Below are positions 31,390 through 33,039 of a stretch of 33,039 bases of DNA, one piece after another; the stretch's first letter is position 1; each line of letters opens with the position of its first letter. Origin of the DNA: Pseudomonadota bacterium (GTDB lineage Bacteria > Pseudomonadota > Gammaproteobacteria > Burkholderiales > Rhodocyclaceae); NCBI GenBank assembly GCA_018262245.1, contig JAGTRV010000014.1, forward strand, positions 1 through 33,039, read 5' to 3'. The notes beneath the pieces were generated by a model that saw only the letters and a list, made by a program, of their open reading frames with translations, was not told the DNA's origin and searched no databases. A program made the position numbers and the translations under genes.

Positions 31390-33027
31390 ATGAGCCAAAT
31401 CATTGAAGTCACAGTCCCCGATATCGGCGATTTCGACAGCGTTCCGGTCATCGACCTGTTCGTCAAAGTCGGCGACACCATCAAGGTTGACGACGCCATC
31501 GTCACCCTCGAATCCGACAAGGCCACGATGGATGTTCCTTCCACCGTTGCCGGCGTCGTCAAGGAAGTGCTGGTCTCGCTCGGCTCCAAAGTCGGCGAAG
31601 GCGCCCTGCTGATCAAGGTTGAAACCGGCGGCGCTGCGGCCGAACCGGCAGCCGCCCCAGCTCCGGCGGCGCAAGCCGCAGCGCCTGCACCAGCACCCGC
31701 TGCTACACCGGTCGCTGCTACACCGGTCGCTGCTGCGCCTGCAGCCGGTGGTGGCATGGTTGAAGTCAAGGTGCCGGATATTGGCGACTTCGCCGAAGTC
31801 CCGGTCATCGAGTTGTACGTCAAGGTTGGCGACGCCATCAAGGTTGATGACGCGATCGCCACGCTGGAATCCGACAAGGCGACGATGGATGTTCCGTCCA
31901 CCGTCGCCGGTACGGTCAAGGAAGTGCTCGTCCAGATCGGCTCCAAGGTCGGTGAAGGCACGGTCCTGATCAAGGTTGAAAGTGGTGCCTCGGCTCCGGC
32001 CGCTGCCTCGCAAGCTGCTGCTCCGGCTCCCGTTGCCGCGCCTGTTGCTGCTCCGGCAGCCGCATCCCCGGCCGCACTGGCCCCGGCACTGGCCGCTGGC
32101 AGCAAGGTTCACGCCTCGCCATCGGTCCGTGCCTATGCCCGCGAACTCGGTGTCGATCTGAACAAGGTGCCGGCGACCGGCCCGAAAAACCGCATCGTCA
32201 AGGAAGACCTGACCAAGTACGTCAAGGGCGTCATGTCCGGTGCTGTGGCCGGACCGGCTGCTGCTGGCGGCGGTGCCAGCCTCGGTGGCGGGCTCGATCT
32301 GCTGCCCTGGCCGAAGGTTGATTTCGCCAAGTTCGGCGAGATCGAGGTCAAGCCGCTGTCGCGCATCAAGAAAATTTCCGGCCAGAACCTGTCGCGCAAC
32401 TGGGTCATGATCCCGGCCGTGACCTATCACGAAGATGCCGACATCACCGATATCGAAGCCTTCCGCGTCCTGCTCAACAAGGAAAACGAAAAGGGTGGCG
32501 GGGCCAAGCTAACCATGCTCGCTTTCCTGATGAAGGCTTGCGTCAAGGGCCTGCAGAAATTCCCGGAATTCAATTCCTCGCTCGACGGCGACAATCTGGT
32601 GCTGAAGAAGTATTTCAACATCGGTTTCGCGGCTGATACCCCGAACGGCCTGGTTGTCCCGGTGGTCAAGAATGTCGACAAAAAGTCGGTCTTCGAACTG
32701 GCGCAGGAATCCGGTGATCTGGCCAAGCAGGCGCGTGACGGCAAGCTAAAGCCGGCCGACATGTCCGGTGCCTGCTTCACGATTTCCAGCCTGGGCGGTA
32801 TCGGCGGCACTTACTTCGCACCGATCGTCAATGCACCGGAAGTCGCCATCCTCGGCGTCAACAAGTCGGCCATGAAACCGGTCTGGGACGGCAAAGCTTT
32901 CGTGCCGCGCCTCGTCCTGCCGCTGTCGCTGACCGCTGACCACCGCGTCATCGACGGTGCGCTGGCGACCCGCTTCAATGTCTATATCGCCCAGCTGCTG
33001 GCCGACTTCCGTCGCGTCGCGCTGTAA
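31390..33027 (+). CDS. aceF: Pyruvate dehydrogenase E2, dihydrolipoamide acetyltransferase
   Basis: A 545-residue E2 core subunit. Two lipoyl domains (about residues 4-77 and 123-196) have lipoyl lysines Lys44 and Lys163 in identical ESDKATMDVPSTVAG contexts; about 59 of 70 aligned residues are the same. They are joined by Ala/Pro-rich swinging linkers. A peripheral subunit-binding domain (about 240-278, HASPSVRAYAREL ... GPKNRIVKEDL) recruits E3. The catalytic acetyltransferase domain covers about 300-545, with the active-site motif HRVIDG (His518, Asp522). GGGAGA precedes ATG 31390. The sequence after the stop has AGGGGAATGACC at the window edge, which could begin another gene, but nothing can be assigned. 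Confidence 0.97.
   Translation: MSQIIEVTVPDIGDFDSVPVIDLFVKVGDTIKVDDAIVTLESDKATMDVPSTVAGVVKEVLVSLGSKVGEGALLIKVETGGAAAEPAAAPAPAAQAAAPAPAPAATPVAATPVAAAPAAGGGMVEVKVPDIGDFAEVPVIELYVKVGDAIKVDDAIATLESDKATMDVPSTVAGTVKEVLVQIGSKVGEGTVLIKVESGASAPAAASQAAAPAPVAAPVAAPAAASPAALAPALAAGSKVHASPSVRAYARELGVDLNKVPATGPKNRIVKEDLTKYVKGVMSGAVAGPAAAGGGASLGGGLDLLPWPKVDFAKFGEIEVKPLSRIKKISGQNLSRNWVMIPAVTYHEDADITDIEAFRVLLNKENEKGGGAKLTMLAFLMKACVKGLQKFPEFNSSLDGDNLVLKKYFNIGFAADTPNGLVVPVVKNVDKKSVFELAQESGDLAKQARDGKLKPADMSGACFTISSLGGIGGTYFAPIVNAPEVAILGVNKSAMKPVWDGKAFVPRLVLPLSLTADHRVIDGALATRFNVYIAQLLADFRRVAL
31698..31734 (+). repeat. 15-nt tandem repeat in the first AceF linker
   Basis: The unit CTACACCGGTCGCTG occurs twice exactly (31703-31717 and 31718-31732), and the period-15 identity extends to 31698-31734. 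It encodes ATPVA repeated in the Ala/Pro linker, keeps the frame, and looks like a recent slippage duplication. Confidence 0.85.
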
Positions 33028-33039
33028 AGGGGAATGACC

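Overview
The window is about 33 kb of GC-rich, densely coding bacterial chromosome. Gene content points to a betaproteobacterium, most likely Rhodocyclales (Dechloromonas/Azonexus-like). The grounds are a Gcr-family membrane protein next to TamAB, a homodimeric AceE with a two-lipoyl AceF, IorAB, and NorEF-like genes behind an FNR-type site. The taxonomic call is inference from content and style, not from a database match. I see no insertion sequence, integrase, prophage or CRISPR array; this looks like core or lineage-specific chromosome.

Layout. (1) 1-98: start of an exported protein on the minus strand, cut by the window edge. (2) 266-7673, plus strand: a tight three-gene run of a Gcr-family membrane protein (PF10136, usually labelled 'site-specific recombinase'), tamA and tamB. 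(3) 7670-14509, minus strand: an RND efflux adaptor and pump, then a hybrid sensor kinase whose stop codon overlaps that of tamB tail to tail. (4) 14620-20216, minus strand: a CBS-domain protein and a sigma-54 activator, followed by a GntP-type permease and a fused acyl-CoA transferase. A near-consensus sigma-54 promoter lies directly before the permease, so this reads as a self-contained uptake and CoA-activation module for an organic acid. (5) 20365-20518: tRNA-Ala(CGC) with a clear promoter and a strong terminator. (6) 20591-20929: phhB, plus strand. (7) 20961-24806, minus strand: folD, purE, an SMR transporter, purK and tsaC/sua5, mostly with overlapping or very close ends. (8) 24880-27362, minus strand: iorA and iorB. 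(9) 27549-28447, plus strand: norE-like and norF-like genes, divergent from ior. (10) 28702-33027, plus strand: aceE and aceF of pyruvate dehydrogenase.

The most informative non-coding signals are the sigma-54 promoter at 18088-18103, and the two FNR/DNR-like boxes in the 186-bp ior/nor divergent region. Each of those boxes sits at about -41 from a plausible -10, which suggests oxygen- or NO-responsive co-control of arylpyruvate oxidation and the nor genes. Candidates for undescribed biology are the Gcr-TamAB operon, the CBS / sigma-54 / GntP / CoA-transferase module with its C-terminally extended transferase, and the SMR transporter embedded between purE and purK.
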